Below, piece after piece: positions 8,155 to 19,099 of a DNA stretch of 64,000 nucleotides (the stretch's first letter is position 1; each line of letters starts with the position of its first letter). This DNA is from Bordetella genomosp. 8. GTDB lineage: Bacteria > Pseudomonadota > Gammaproteobacteria > Burkholderiales > Burkholderiaceae_B. Location of the stretch: NCBI RefSeq assembly GCF_002119685.1, contig NZ_CP021108.1, positions 4,712,001 through 4,776,000 on the forward strand. Reading direction: 5' to 3'. The notes beneath the pieces were generated by a model that was not told the origin of the DNA, searched no databases, and saw only the letters and a program-made list of their open reading frames with translations. The translations under genes were made by a program, and so were the position numbers.

Positions 8155-8179
8155 GCGGCGCCTTGCGATGAGGCGCCGC
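8155..8179. other. Intercistronic hairpin
   Basis: Nine-base arms gcggcgcct and aggcgccgc enclose a 7-base loop between the FAH-family gene and the Bug receptor gene. No T-run follows, so it is more likely an mRNA-stability or attenuation element than an intrinsic terminator. Confidence 0.55.
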
Positions 8180-8229
8180 CCCTTGCCGGGCACACAAGCA
8201 AGCACGATGCATCCTTTCTGGAGACAAGA

Positions 8230-9210
8230 ATGAAAACCTTCCTGCGCGGCCTGACGGTCGCGGGCCTGTTCGCCTGCGCTGCGCTGGGCGCGAACACCGC
8301 CTCCGCCGCGGGGCCCTACCCCAATCATCCGGTCACCATCATCGTGCCCTTCGGCGCGGGGGGATCGGCCGACGTCTACGCCCGCGTGCTCGCGCAGCAC
8401 CTGGGCCAGGAAACCGGGCAATCGTTCGTCGTCGAGAATCGTCCTGGCGCGGGCGCGGTGATCGGCACGCAGTACGTGGCCAAATCCGCTCCGGACGGCT
8501 ACACGCTCTTGATGATGTCGAACACGCAGACCGTCAACGAAACGCTGCTGAACAACCGCCCCTACGACCTGATGCGGGACTTCACGGCGGTGGCGCCGGT
8601 GAACGAAGCGCCGCTGGTGCTGGTCGTGCGGGAAGGCTTGCCGATCCAGAGCGTGCAGGACCTGATCAAGGCCGCGAAGGCCAAGCCGGGCCAGCTGAAC
8701 TATGCATCCTCGGGCACGGGCACCCCGTACCATATGGCGGGCGAGCTGTTCAAGAGCCTGGCCGGCGTGAATATCGTGCACATCCCTTACAAGAGCAGCG
8801 GCGGTGCGCGTACCGACGTGCTCGGCGGGCAGGTCGACATGATGTTCGACGCCGTCAGCACGATGACCGACCTGATCCAGACCAAGAAGGTGCGCGCGCT
8901 GGCCACGACCGGCAACGAGCGTTCCAACGTGCTGCCCGACGTGCCGACCATGGCGGAAGCGGGCGTGCAGGGCTACACCGCCACCATCTGGCTGGGCCTG
9001 CTCGCGCCGAAGAACACGCCCAAGGACGTGGTGGACTTCCTGAACGCGAAGATCGCCAAGATCGTCAGCGATCCGCAGATCACATCGGTATGGGCGAAGA
9101 GCGGCGTCACGCCGATGAAGATGTCGCCCGAGCAATTCACCGACTTCCTGAAGGGCGATATCGACAAGTGGGGCAAGATCGTCAAGTCGGCGAACATCAA
9201 GGTGGATTGA
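8230..9210 (+). CDS. Bug/TTT-family periplasmic substrate-binding protein
   Basis: This is a 326-residue receptor of the Bug family. A signal peptide of about 26 residues ends in the TASAAG region. The mature protein shows the diagnostic VTIIVPFGAGGSADV and VENRPGAGAV motifs, then LNYASSGTGTPYHMAG near residue 160 and the usual VPTMAEAGVQGY near residue 240. GGAG lies six bases before the ATG. It is flanked by the FAH-family hydrolase upstream and the molybdenum hydroxylase downstream, all on one strand with short gaps, so it probably captures the compound that these enzymes degrade. No matching TctAB membrane genes are present in the window. Confidence 0.94.
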   Translation: MKTFLRGLTVAGLFACAALGANTASAAGPYPNHPVTIIVPFGAGGSADVYARVLAQHLGQETGQSFVVENRPGAGAVIGTQYVAKSAPDGYTLLMMSNTQTVNETLLNNRPYDLMRDFTAVAPVNEAPLVLVVREGLPIQSVQDLIKAAKAKPGQLNYASSGTGTPYHMAGELFKSLAGVNIVHIPYKSSGGARTDVLGGQVDMMFDAVSTMTDLIQTKKVRALATTGNERSNVLPDVPTMAEAGVQGYTATIWLGLLAPKNTPKDVVDFLNAKIAKIVSDPQITSVWAKSGVTPMKMSPEQFTDFLKGDIDKWGKIVKSANIKVD

Positions 9211-9215
9211 TCGCC

Positions 9216-9725
9216 ATGCCGGAAGCAAGCGCCGATCATGCCGCCATCGCCTTCACGCTGAACGGCCGGGCCACGACGCTGCGCGTGGACGGCGACCGGC
9301 GGCTGCTGGATGTACTGCGCAACGATCTTGACCTGAAAGGCAGCCACTACGGCTGCGGGGTCGGCGAATGCGGCGCCTGCTTCGTCCTGCTGGACGAGCA
9401 CGCTGTGCCGGCCTGCGACACCCCCATGTGGGCGGTCGCGGGCAAGCGCGTGGTGACCTCCGAAGGCCTGGGGACGCCACGGGACCCACACCCATTGCAG
9501 GCGGCCTTCATCGCGGAACAGGCGGCGCAATGCGGCTACTGTACGTCCGGGATGCTGGTCGCCGGCGCGGCCCTGCTGCATCGCTGTCCTCAGCCGTCCG
9601 ACACGCAGATCCGCGAGGGCATGGAACGCAACCTGTGCCGCTGCGGCACGCAATTGCGCGTCATCAAGGCGATACACCGCGCGGCCGACGGCATGCCGCG
9701 CGCCCGACAGGACGACGGACAATGA
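9216..9725 (+). CDS. (2Fe-2S)-binding small subunit of a molybdenum hydroxylase (xanthine dehydrogenase family)
   Basis: This is a 169-residue electron-transfer subunit. The plant-ferredoxin-type cluster uses C47, C52, C55 (CGVGECGAC) and C67. The second, all-helical cluster domain uses C106, C109 (CGYC) and C141, C143 (CRC). Both clusters are complete. It passes electrons from the molybdenum centre of the neighbouring large subunit to an acceptor. No FAD subunit gene is present, so the architecture resembles isoquinoline 1-oxidoreductase (IorAB) and related two-subunit enzymes, which often deliver electrons to cytochromes. It starts five bases after the receptor stop, and its TGA overlaps the large-subunit ATG. 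Confidence 0.94.
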   Translation: MPEASADHAAIAFTLNGRATTLRVDGDRRLLDVLRNDLDLKGSHYGCGVGECGACFVLLDEHAVPACDTPMWAVAGKRVVTSEGLGTPRDPHPLQAAFIAEQAAQCGYCTSGMLVAGAALLHRCPQPSDTQIREGMERNLCRCGTQLRVIKAIHRAADGMPRARQDDGQ

Positions 9726-11851
9726 CGGCCCTGCCCCCCAGCCTGCAGGCGAACAGCCGCCTTTCGACCTGGCTGCGCGTCGATGCCGAAGGCTATGTCG
9801 AAGTGCGATCCGGCAAGGTGGAGATCGGCCAGGGCATATTGAGCGCCCTGGCGCAGATCGCCGCGGAAGAACTCGACGTGGCGTTCGAGCGCATCCGCAT
9901 GGTAGCCGCCGACACGTCGCTCAGTCCCGACGAGGCCGTCACTTCCGGCAGCCTGTCCATACAACACTCGGGATCCGCCTTGCGGCATGCGTGCGCGCAG
10001 GCCCGGGCGCTGATGATCGACAAGGTCGCCCAACAGACGGGCCTGCCTGCCGCCGCGTTGACCGTGGCCGACGGCGTCATCCAGCACGACGGACGCAGCC
10101 TGGCCAGCTATTGGGACCTGGCCGGGGATGGCCTGCTGGATTGCGCGGCGCGGCCGGGCATCGCGCCCAAGAAGCGAGACAACTACCAGGTGGTGGGCAC
10201 GTCGCGGGCGCGCGCGGATATCGCGCAGAAGGTCTTCGGCGAATTTCGTTTCATCCATGATCTGGTGCTCCCGGACATGGCGCACGGCCGCATGATCCGG
10301 CCGCCTTCGCCGGACGCCGAGTTCCTGGAGTGGGACGCGGACACGGTATCGCAATGGCCCGGGGTGATCGCCGTGGCGCGCGACGGCTCGCTGATGGGCG
10401 TGGTGGCGCGGACCGAAGCGCTCGCGGAACGCGCCGCCGGCGCGCTGGCCAGATCCGCGCGCTGGCGCGAACGCGCCACGCTGCCGGACGTGGATGACCT
10501 GCCCGCCTGGCTGAAGTCGCTGCGTTGCGTCGACTTGCAGCTCGGTGACGCGGCGGCCGCCCCGCCGCACGCCGGCGCCCCCCTGCGGACCTTGCGCGCC
10601 GCCTATACCAAGCCTTTCATCAAGCACGGCTCGATCGGCCCATCCTGCGCGCTGGCGCTGGCCGGCGACGGCAGTCTGGAAGTCTGGAGCCACACGCAGG
10701 GCATCTTCAACCTGCGCAAGGACCTCAGCCTGGCCTTCGGCTTGCCGGAGGACGCCATCGTCGTACGGCACGTGCAAGGCGCCGGCTGCTATGGACACAA
10801 TGGCGCGGATGACGTCGCCTACGACGCCGCATGGCTGGCCCGGCGCTGCCCGGGGCGGCCCGTGCGCGTGCAATGGTCGCGCACGGACGAACTGAACTGG
10901 TCGCCGCATGGTCCCGCCATGGCGATCGAGTTGCGCGCGGACGTCGGCGAGGACGGCCGCATCTTCGCGTGGCGCCATGAACTGTGGAGCCCGGGCCATG
11001 GCCTGCGGCCGGGCCGTTCGGCGACGCCGACATTGCTGGGATCGTGGTATCTGGAACAGCCGTCCGAACGGCTGCATTCGGTCGATGCGCCGCGCGCCGC
11101 GGGCGGCGGCGCCGATCGCAACGCGGACCCGATCTATCGTTTCCCCAGCACCGACGTGCTGTGCCACCGCGTGCTGGATGTGCCGCTGCGCACCTCGTCG
11201 CTGCGCGCCCTGGGCGCCTACGGCAACGTTTTCGCCATCGAGTCATTCATGGACGAACTGGCGCGCGCCGCGCAGGCCGATCCGCTGGACTATCGGCTGG
11301 CCCACCTGGAAGATCCGCGTGGCGTGGCGGTGTTGCGCCGCGTGGCGCAGATGGCCGGATGGGAAAGCCGCGTGGACCCGCGCGGCGAAGGCAACGGCCG
11401 CGGCCTGGGCTTCGCCCGGTACAAGAACACCGGCGCGTATTGCGCCGTTATCGCCGACGTCGAGGTGCAGGAGCAGGTGCGCGTGCGGCGCCTGTGGATC
11501 GCCGTGGACGTCGGCCTGGTGATCAATCCCGACGGCGTACGGCAGCAGATCGAAGGCGGCGCCCTGCAGGCGGTCAGCTGGACCCTGATGGAAGCCGCGC
11601 GCTTCGACCGCACGCGCGTACTGGGCGAAAACTGGCAGGATTACCCCATGCTGCGTTTCTCGCAGGTGCCGGAGGTGGAAATCGCGATCGTCCAGCATCC
11701 GGGCGACGACTCCGTCGGCGCCGGCGAAGGCTCGCTGGGGCCCACCGCGGCGGCCATCGGCAATGCCGTGTTCGATGCGCTCGGCGTGCGGGTGCGCGAC
11801 CTGCCGCTGACTTTCGACCGCATCGTCGCCGCCATGGAAGACGCGGCCTGA
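9722..11851 (+). CDS. Molybdopterin-binding large subunit of a molybdenum hydroxylase (IorB/aldehyde oxidoreductase-like)
   Basis: This is a 709-residue catalytic subunit that hydroxylates a carbon centre with water as oxygen source, using a molybdenum cofactor. Its start overlaps the small-subunit stop in an ATGA, so translation is coupled. The protein begins directly in the molybdopterin-binding domain (VEVRSGKVEIGQGILSALAQ near residue 22). It then has the central GCYGHNGADDVAYDAAWLAR and late RTSSLRALGAYGNVFAIESF segments, and ends with the conserved active-site glutamate region GAGEGSLGPTAAAIGNAV. No Tat signal is evident, unlike many IorB proteins, so a cytosolic location is likely. The substrate is unknown; the neighbouring Bug receptor and FAH-family enzyme suggest an aromatic or N-heteroaromatic carboxylate. 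Confidence 0.92.
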   Translation: MTALPPSLQANSRLSTWLRVDAEGYVEVRSGKVEIGQGILSALAQIAAEELDVAFERIRMVAADTSLSPDEAVTSGSLSIQHSGSALRHACAQARALMIDKVAQQTGLPAAALTVADGVIQHDGRSLASYWDLAGDGLLDCAARPGIAPKKRDNYQVVGTSRARADIAQKVFGEFRFIHDLVLPDMAHGRMIRPPSPDAEFLEWDADTVSQWPGVIAVARDGSLMGVVARTEALAERAAGALARSARWRERATLPDVDDLPAWLKSLRCVDLQLGDAAAAPPHAGAPLRTLRAAYTKPFIKHGSIGPSCALALAGDGSLEVWSHTQGIFNLRKDLSLAFGLPEDAIVVRHVQGAGCYGHNGADDVAYDAAWLARRCPGRPVRVQWSRTDELNWSPHGPAMAIELRADVGEDGRIFAWRHELWSPGHGLRPGRSATPTLLGSWYLEQPSERLHSVDAPRAAGGGADRNADPIYRFPSTDVLCHRVLDVPLRTSSLRALGAYGNVFAIESFMDELARAAQADPLDYRLAHLEDPRGVAVLRRVAQMAGWESRVDPRGEGNGRGLGFARYKNTGAYCAVIADVEVQEQVRVRRLWIAVDVGLVINPDGVRQQIEGGALQAVSWTLMEAARFDRTRVLGENWQDYPMLRFSQVPEVEIAIVQHPGDDSVGAGEGSLGPTAAAIGNAVFDALGVRVRDLPLTFDRIVAAMEDAA

Positions 11852-11902
11852 CCCGATACGCCATCATCGCGTGAATACGCCCACTCGCTACAAAGGACAT
11901 CG

Positions 11903-12598
11903 ATGAAACTGAACCTCTTCAGCGGCGGCGCCGCGAAAGCCGTCGTCACCGGCCTGCAGGCCGAATTCGAACAACGCCATGGCGGCACCCTGGCCGCCAG
12001 CTTTGGCGCCGTCGGCACCATGCGCGACAAGCTGCTGGCGGGCGAGCCGTGCGACGTGATCATTCTTTCCGACGCGCTGATCAAGGAACTGGAAAAGCAG
12101 GGCCACGTCGTGGCCGGAAGCGCTCGCCCGCTGGGCCGCGTGGAAACGGGCGTGGCGGTGCGCACCGGCACGCCGCCGGTGGGCGTCGCCGACGGCGCGG
12201 CGCTGAAAGGCACGTTGGCCGCCGCGCGCGGCCTGTACGTTCCGCACCTGAAGCAATCCACCGCCGGCCAGCACATCGCCGACGTGCTGCGCAGGCTGGG
12301 CCTGGACCAGGTGCTGGCCGACCGCATCCACGAATATCCCAACGGCGCGGTCGCCATGGGCGAGCTCGCCAAGACCACGGGCGACAATATGGTGGGCTGC
12401 ACCCAGGTCACGGAAATCCTCTACACGCCGGGCGTCACGCTGGTGGGGGAACTGCCGAAGGAATACGGTCTCAGCACCGTCTATACCGCCGCCTGCTGCA
12501 GCAAGGCCGGCGATCCGGCCCGGGCCAGGGAGTTCGTCGAAGCGCTGGGCGGCGGCGATACGCTGGCGCTGCGCAAACAGGCCGGATTCGTGGTGTAG
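11903..12598 (+). CDS. ModA-like substrate-binding protein without signal peptide
   Basis: This is a 231-residue protein with the fold pattern of molybdate-type periplasmic binding proteins (KLNLFSGGAAKAVVTGLQ at the start, FGAVGTMRDKLLAGEPCDVI near residue 35, and late GAVAMGELAKTTG). A ModA would have an N-terminal export signal, yet here the binding-protein fold begins at residue 2. An AAGGA site directly precedes the ATG, and no in-frame upstream extension would supply a leader. There is no modB or modC next to it. It ends the molybdenum-hydroxylase operon, so a cytosolic role in metal or cofactor supply, or in sensing the organic substrate, is possible. Both are inferences. Confidence 0.82.
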   Translation: MKLNLFSGGAAKAVVTGLQAEFEQRHGGTLAASFGAVGTMRDKLLAGEPCDVIILSDALIKELEKQGHVVAGSARPLGRVETGVAVRTGTPPVGVADGAALKGTLAAARGLYVPHLKQSTAGQHIADVLRRLGLDQVLADRIHEYPNGAVAMGELAKTTGDNMVGCTQVTEILYTPGVTLVGELPKEYGLSTVYTAACCSKAGDPARAREFVEALGGGDTLALRKQAGFVV

Positions 12599-12672
12599 CA
12601 CCGCGGCGCCCGTCGCCTCGCAAGGAATCGGCGCGAGCCAGCCCCCTTGATGCGGCGGGCCTGCTGCTCGGC

Positions 12673-12942
12673 TTATTTGTGTAGCAGCCTGCGCATGGCC
12701 AGGGCGGCGGCCGCGCTGATCACCAGCGTGAACATGATGGTGGCGACGGCCAGCATGGGCGCCTGGTCGGCGAAATCGCTGGTGAGTGTGAAGAACAATA
12801 CGGCGGCGCCGTTCACGACGGCGATGACCGCGCATCCAGCCAGGGTGTTGCCGATCCGACCGGCGCGGGCGCAGAAAGCGCCGCCCAAAATGGCAATGGC
12901 CACCACGGTGGCCATTCCCCAGAACAGGTTTTCATAACCCAT
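12673..12942 (-). CDS. Small membrane protein, function unknown
   Basis: This is an 89-residue hydrophobic protein with three likely transmembrane helices (about residues 5-25, 33-53 and 61-84) and a short basic tail. I do not recognise the family. The start at 12942 (MGYENLFWGM) was chosen because upstream in-frame sequence is Arg-rich noise from an adjacent gene frame. It converges on the ModA-like gene with a 74-base gap and lies downstream of a small hypothetical gene on the same strand. Confidence 0.65.
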   Translation of the reverse strand: MGYENLFWGMATVVAIAILGGAFCARAGRIGNTLAGCAVIAVVNGAAVLFFTLTSDFADQAPMLAVATIMFTLVISAAAALAMRRLLHK

Positions 12943-12989
12943 CGCACCGCCGCCTTCGGTCGAAAAGCGGCAGTGTAGCGGGCAATTGC

Positions 12990-13232
12990 TCAGTTGCGCG
13001 AATACTCGGGCTCGCCGTTGTAGCGCACGCCGCGGATGCCTTGGAAAAGCTGGCGGCAGTTGCGCTCCGCTTCGTCCTGGGACGTGAAGATGGGGCCGCC
13101 GGCCATGGGCCAGCATTTCTCCGGTGCGTTCACGCCGACCTTGCGAGTCCACACCTGCACGCGGTATTTGCGATCTTCGTCCGCGGCCACCGCGCAACGC
13201 ACCCGAAAGCCATTGACCATACGAGTTTCCAT
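12990..13232 (-). CDS. Conserved-looking hypothetical protein, 80 aa
   Basis: This is an 80-residue soluble protein beginning METRMVNGFR, with a balanced amino-acid composition and a Trp/Cys pattern (VQVWTRKV, EKCWPMAGGP, FTSQDEAERNCRQLF). It appears to form a small alpha/beta domain. No signal peptide, membrane segment or known motif is seen. The AGGGAG just upstream of the ATG is well placed and supports translation. The function is unknown, and it may be co-transcribed with the small membrane protein downstream. Confidence 0.65.
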   Translation of the reverse strand: METRMVNGFRVRCAVAADEDRKYRVQVWTRKVGVNAPEKCWPMAGGPIFTSQDEAERNCRQLFQGIRGVRYNGEPEYSRN

Positions 13233-13662
13233 GTGAACTCCCTAGACTGTTTCGAGACGCCGGGATGGCATCCATTTGAGCGGCATTGTGCCGTGCGGAA
13301 TAGGACGCCTTTATTGCGCCAAAGAAACCAAAAGCGATAAACATTTTCCGAGTACGAATGGCATTTGGCCTTGGGGAGGCGCCGCCCGCCCCAGGCGCTC
13401 GCCCCGGCTTTGTAAACAGGTGTTAAGGCCTCGGCGCTGCATATGTAGAGCACAGGTGTTTCATCCAATTTCGCGCGAGGCGCTATGCCCTTGCAGGCAT
13501 TACACAAAATTCCCCAAGTACCTAAAAAAACATGAATCGGCGCCGGCGATGTAGCGGTTTGTCGCCTTTTCATAAGACTAAACGAAGGTGTCCAGCCGAG
13601 TTTTCCCTGAAAATAGAGTCGTCATTGATCCCGCTGCCACGGCAGCAAAGCGCAGGTACATC
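13233..13662. other. Intergenic region, no gene recognised
   Basis: These 430 bases between two divergent small genes are clearly more AT-rich than their surroundings. Short frames exist on both strands but lack a ribosome binding site and resemble nothing known. I see no strong hairpin or -35/-10 pair that can be called confidently. A promoter for the Pro/Tyr-rich envelope protein must lie near the right end. Confidence 0.6.
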
Positions 13663-14016
13663 ATGTTCAAACGTTGGATAGTTACCGGCCTCGGCGCCGC
13701 CGCACTGCTGGCCTCTGGCGTCGCGCTGGCTCGCGTGGACGTGGGTATTTCGATCGGCGTGCCGCCGGTGGTCATCGGTGCGCCGGTCTATGCGGCACCC
13801 GCGCCGGTCTACGCGCCCCCCGCGCCGGTGTACGTGGCGCCTCCCGCTCCGGTCTACGTCGCGCCGCCGCCGGTGGTGGTCGCGCCGCGTCCGGTGTACG
13901 TGGCGCCCCGTCCCTACTACTACCCCCGCCCGTACTATCACGGCGGCCCCCATTACTACCGTGAAGGCTGGCACGGCGGCCGCGGCCCCCACGGCGGCCC
14001 GGGACACCATCGCTGA
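13663..14016 (+). CDS. Exported Pro/Tyr/Val-rich repeat protein
   Basis: This is a 117-residue secreted or envelope protein with an N-terminal signal peptide of about 23 residues (MFKRWIVTGLGAAALLASGV, cleaved near ALA). The mature part is low complexity: the hydrophobic opening VDVGISIGVPPVVIGAP is followed by repeated APVYVAPP units (about residues 45-85), a Tyr/Pro run and a Gly/His tail ending GPGHHR. Such proteins are common and uncharacterised in Burkholderiales. The start was set by the signal peptide and an AGG before the ATG. A perfect 32-bp palindromic terminator follows ten bases downstream. Confidence 0.85.
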   Translation: MFKRWIVTGLGAAALLASGVALARVDVGISIGVPPVVIGAPVYAAPAPVYAPPAPVYVAPPAPVYVAPPPVVVAPRPVYVAPRPYYYPRPYYHGGPHYYREGWHGGRGPHGGPGHHR

Positions 14017-14025
14017 TCGGTCCTG

Positions 14026-14057
14026 AAAATAAAACCCGCCTAGGCGGGTTTTATTTT
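14026..14057. terminator. Bidirectional rho-independent terminator
   Basis: This is a perfect 32-bp palindrome with 15-base arms (aaaataaaacccgcc and its complement) around TA. It has a GC core flanked by A and T runs, so it can terminate both the plus-strand Pro/Tyr-rich gene and the converging minus-strand serS gene, whose stop is 21 bases away. Confidence 0.92.
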
Positions 14058-14077
14058 TGAGGGCGGCAACTACCGGG

Positions 14078-16812
<2,735 letters not shown>

Positions 16813-16881
16813 GGGATGGAAAGAGACCGAATCGAGAAGGTATTACACCAGATATGGAGGCGCCGACGCCTTTAGCCAAGT

Positions 16882-16908
16882 CGCGGACGGTCCTGCGACC
16901 GGTCCGCG
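16882..16908. other. Hairpin between the M50-protease gene and rarA
   Basis: Eleven-base arms (cgcggacggtc and its partner with one bulged G) enclose a CTGC loop in the gap between the M50 stop and the rarA start. No T-run follows on either strand, so termination would be rho-independent only in a weak sense. It marks the left edge of the block that separates rarA from lolA. Confidence 0.45.
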
Positions 16909-16983
16909 CCTGGATAAAGCGTTGCGGCGATGCCTCCGGCCAGGCGGCATTGCGCGAGTTCCGGCACCCGCCTCAAAGGATCC

Positions 16984-19089
16984 TCAGAACCCGATTTCCC
17001 GGTGCAGCACCGCCATTGCGCTGCGCAGATAGCGCCAGCTTGGCACGGCCCATTTGCCGAATACCACGACCGTGCCCCGCCAGGCATGCTGGGTCGCGGT
17101 CGCGTCCGTGGAGAGCACTTTCATGCTCACGCGATAGATGGGGCGTTCCGGATAGAACTGGCCGTTCTTTTCCCGCGCCACCACGCTGCCGCCGAACAGG
17201 TTGGACAGCTCCGGCTCGGGCAAGGTCCGGCTAGTATCGCGATCGATGCCAGTGATCTCGATGCGGGCGACGGGCCCCTCGGGCGTGTCGGAGTAGAACT
17301 TCCCGGTATCGCCGACGGCAATCAGGTTCAGCTCATCCTCGTCCAGGTAGGCGATCGCCATCTGCCCCTGATTGGAAACCAGGCGGGCCAGCGGTTCCTG
17401 CCTGGCCATCCACACCCCTGGCCGGGCCTCCGGATTCACATCGGTAAGGACGCCCGCGAAAGGCGCCACCGGCACGTAGCGCGCGGCGTCCGCGTCCACC
17501 GCCGCGACTTCGGCTTCGGCCGCCCCCAGCTGTTCCCGCGATACCTGCAGTTGGCTGCGTTGCTGCTTGTCGAAGGACGCGGCGGAGGTTTGCCAGCGCA
17601 GGCTTTCGATACGGGCCAGGGCGCTTTGCCTGCGCGCGTCGAGATCGGGAGAAGACAGCCGCAGCAGAACCTCGCCAGGCTCCACGCGCTGTCCATCCGC
17701 CACCGGCATGGCCTGGACCCGCGCATGGGTGGGCGCATAGAGCACCAGTTGATCCGAGGGGCGCAGCAACGCGCTGACGGCGACACGGCTGGGCCAGGGC
17801 ATGCACAGCAAGAGCGCGAGCCCCAGCGCGGCCATGGCGCTGTGGCGGGCCCGGCGGCGCGCCCGGATCGCCGGCCAGCGCCTGCGCCAGGCTTGCAGTT
17901 CGCGCAACAGCGGCAACAGCAGGAACCAGCCGATTTCCACGGCGAAAAGCAGGATGCCAACCGCCTTGATGAAGAAGGCATACACCAGGGCCGCGATACC
18001 CAGGAAAATCACCAGCCGATAGATCCAGGTCGCGTAGGCGAAGAGGATCAGGCCGGCCCGGCGGTGGCGGGGGAAATACTCCGGTGGCGGCTCGCCAAGG
18101 GCGAACAACCGTTCGCGCAGATCCCAGCGCGCCAGCGCGAACGCACGGGCATGCAGATTGGGCATTTCCAGCCAGTCCGATAGCAGGAAGTAGCCGTCGA
18201 AGCGCATGAACGGGCTTATGTTGATGGCGATGGTCGCAATCCAGGTGGTGGTGCAGAGCAGGAATGCCAGCGATTTGGCGGTGCCCTCAGGCAGCACTGC
18301 CCAGGCCCAGGTGGCCCAGGCGGCGACGATCAGTTCCGTCGCCACGCCGGCGCCCACCACGGCCAGCCGCTGGCGCCGTCGCGTCAGCCGCCAGACATCG
18401 TTGGTGTCGGTGTAAGCCACCGGCCACATGACGAGAAAAGCCACCCCCATGGCAGGGACCTTGCAGCCCAGTCGCTTGGCGGTCACCGCGTGGCCCAGTT
18501 CGTGCAGCGTTTTGACCGCTGCCAGCGTGACGGCGTAGCTGGCCAGCCCGGACCAGGAGATGGTATCTACGAGCGTGGCGGTGAAACGGTCCCACTGGCG
18601 ATACACCTCGACCCATCCCCAGCCCAAGGCCGCCAGCGTGAGGCAAAGAAATGCGCGCGAATAGAAAAAGGACAGGCGCGGCGCCCATCGGGCCAGCCAG
18701 GCATCCGGCTTGAAGAGCGGTATGCGAAAGAACAGATAGTTATGCAGTAGCCAGGTCCCAAATCCGCCTCGACGCCGGCGCAACTGCCGCGCGTAGTCCG
18801 CGGCGGCGCCGGGTTGGGGCCTGAGCAACTCATTGTCGCGCAGGAAGGCGACGACGTCGGCGACGTCGTCGTGCCCAGCCTGCAAGGTGGTTTCGCGGCT
18901 GACGGCCGCCGCGAGCGCGGAAGGCTCGCCCAAGTGCCAGCGGCTCAGGATCTCGAATGTGGGCCAATCGATCTGGAAGAACCTGTTCCGCACCGGATCG
19001 TGCAGCGTATGGCTGGGCTGGCCGTCGGCCAGCACCGGACCCGGCATCAACGCGAGTTCCTCGCGCAGCAGGGGCAGGAGGTTCTTCAT
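16984..19089 (-). CDS. Membrane M50 (site-2-protease type) metalloprotease fused to a HlyD-like adaptor domain
   Basis: This is a 701-residue polytopic inner-membrane protein. Residues about 15-95 form a small soluble domain whose pattern (LHDPVRNRFFQIDWPTFEIL, then late DVVAFLRDNELL) resembles PqqD/RRE leader-recognition domains; this is an inference. Several transmembrane helices follow. The zinc site HELGH is at residues 196-200, and N290 and D298 in NISPFMRFDGY correspond to the third M50 ligand motif. After the last helices (about residue 435) comes a barrel-sandwich/lipoyl-like domain (VLYAPTHARVQAMPVADGQR), an alpha-helical stretch and a beta-rich tail, as in HlyD adaptors. It is the last gene of the minus-strand locus with the repeat protein and probably processes or exports that protein. 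No ATPase motif is present. Confidence 0.85.
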   Translation of the reverse strand: MKNLLPLLREELALMPGPVLADGQPSHTLHDPVRNRFFQIDWPTFEILSRWHLGEPSALAAAVSRETTLQAGHDDVADVVAFLRDNELLRPQPGAAADYARQLRRRRGGFGTWLLHNYLFFRIPLFKPDAWLARWAPRLSFFYSRAFLCLTLAALGWGWVEVYRQWDRFTATLVDTISWSGLASYAVTLAAVKTLHELGHAVTAKRLGCKVPAMGVAFLVMWPVAYTDTNDVWRLTRRRQRLAVVGAGVATELIVAAWATWAWAVLPEGTAKSLAFLLCTTTWIATIAINISPFMRFDGYFLLSDWLEMPNLHARAFALARWDLRERLFALGEPPPEYFPRHRRAGLILFAYATWIYRLVIFLGIAALVYAFFIKAVGILLFAVEIGWFLLLPLLRELQAWRRRWPAIRARRRARHSAMAALGLALLLCMPWPSRVAVSALLRPSDQLVLYAPTHARVQAMPVADGQRVEPGEVLLRLSSPDLDARRQSALARIESLRWQTSAASFDKQQRSQLQVSREQLGAAEAEVAAVDADAARYVPVAPFAGVLTDVNPEARPGVWMARQEPLARLVSNQGQMAIAYLDEDELNLIAVGDTGKFYSDTPEGPVARIEITGIDRDTSRTLPEPELSNLFGGSVVAREKNGQFYPERPIYRVSMKVLSTDATATQHAWRGTVVVFGKWAVPSWRYLRSAMAVLHREIGF

Positions 19090-19099
19090 GGGGGCCGCC

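Noticed and set aside
7162..9228. A 688-codon open frame on the minus strand opposite the hydrolase and Bug genes
   Set aside because: It runs antisense through two genes with clear family motifs; composition and lack of motifs mark it as a shadow.
13276..13554. A 92-codon plus-strand frame in the gap before the Pro/Tyr-rich gene
   Set aside because: No ribosome binding site, odd composition and a position in AT-richer regulatory DNA make it unlikely to be a gene.
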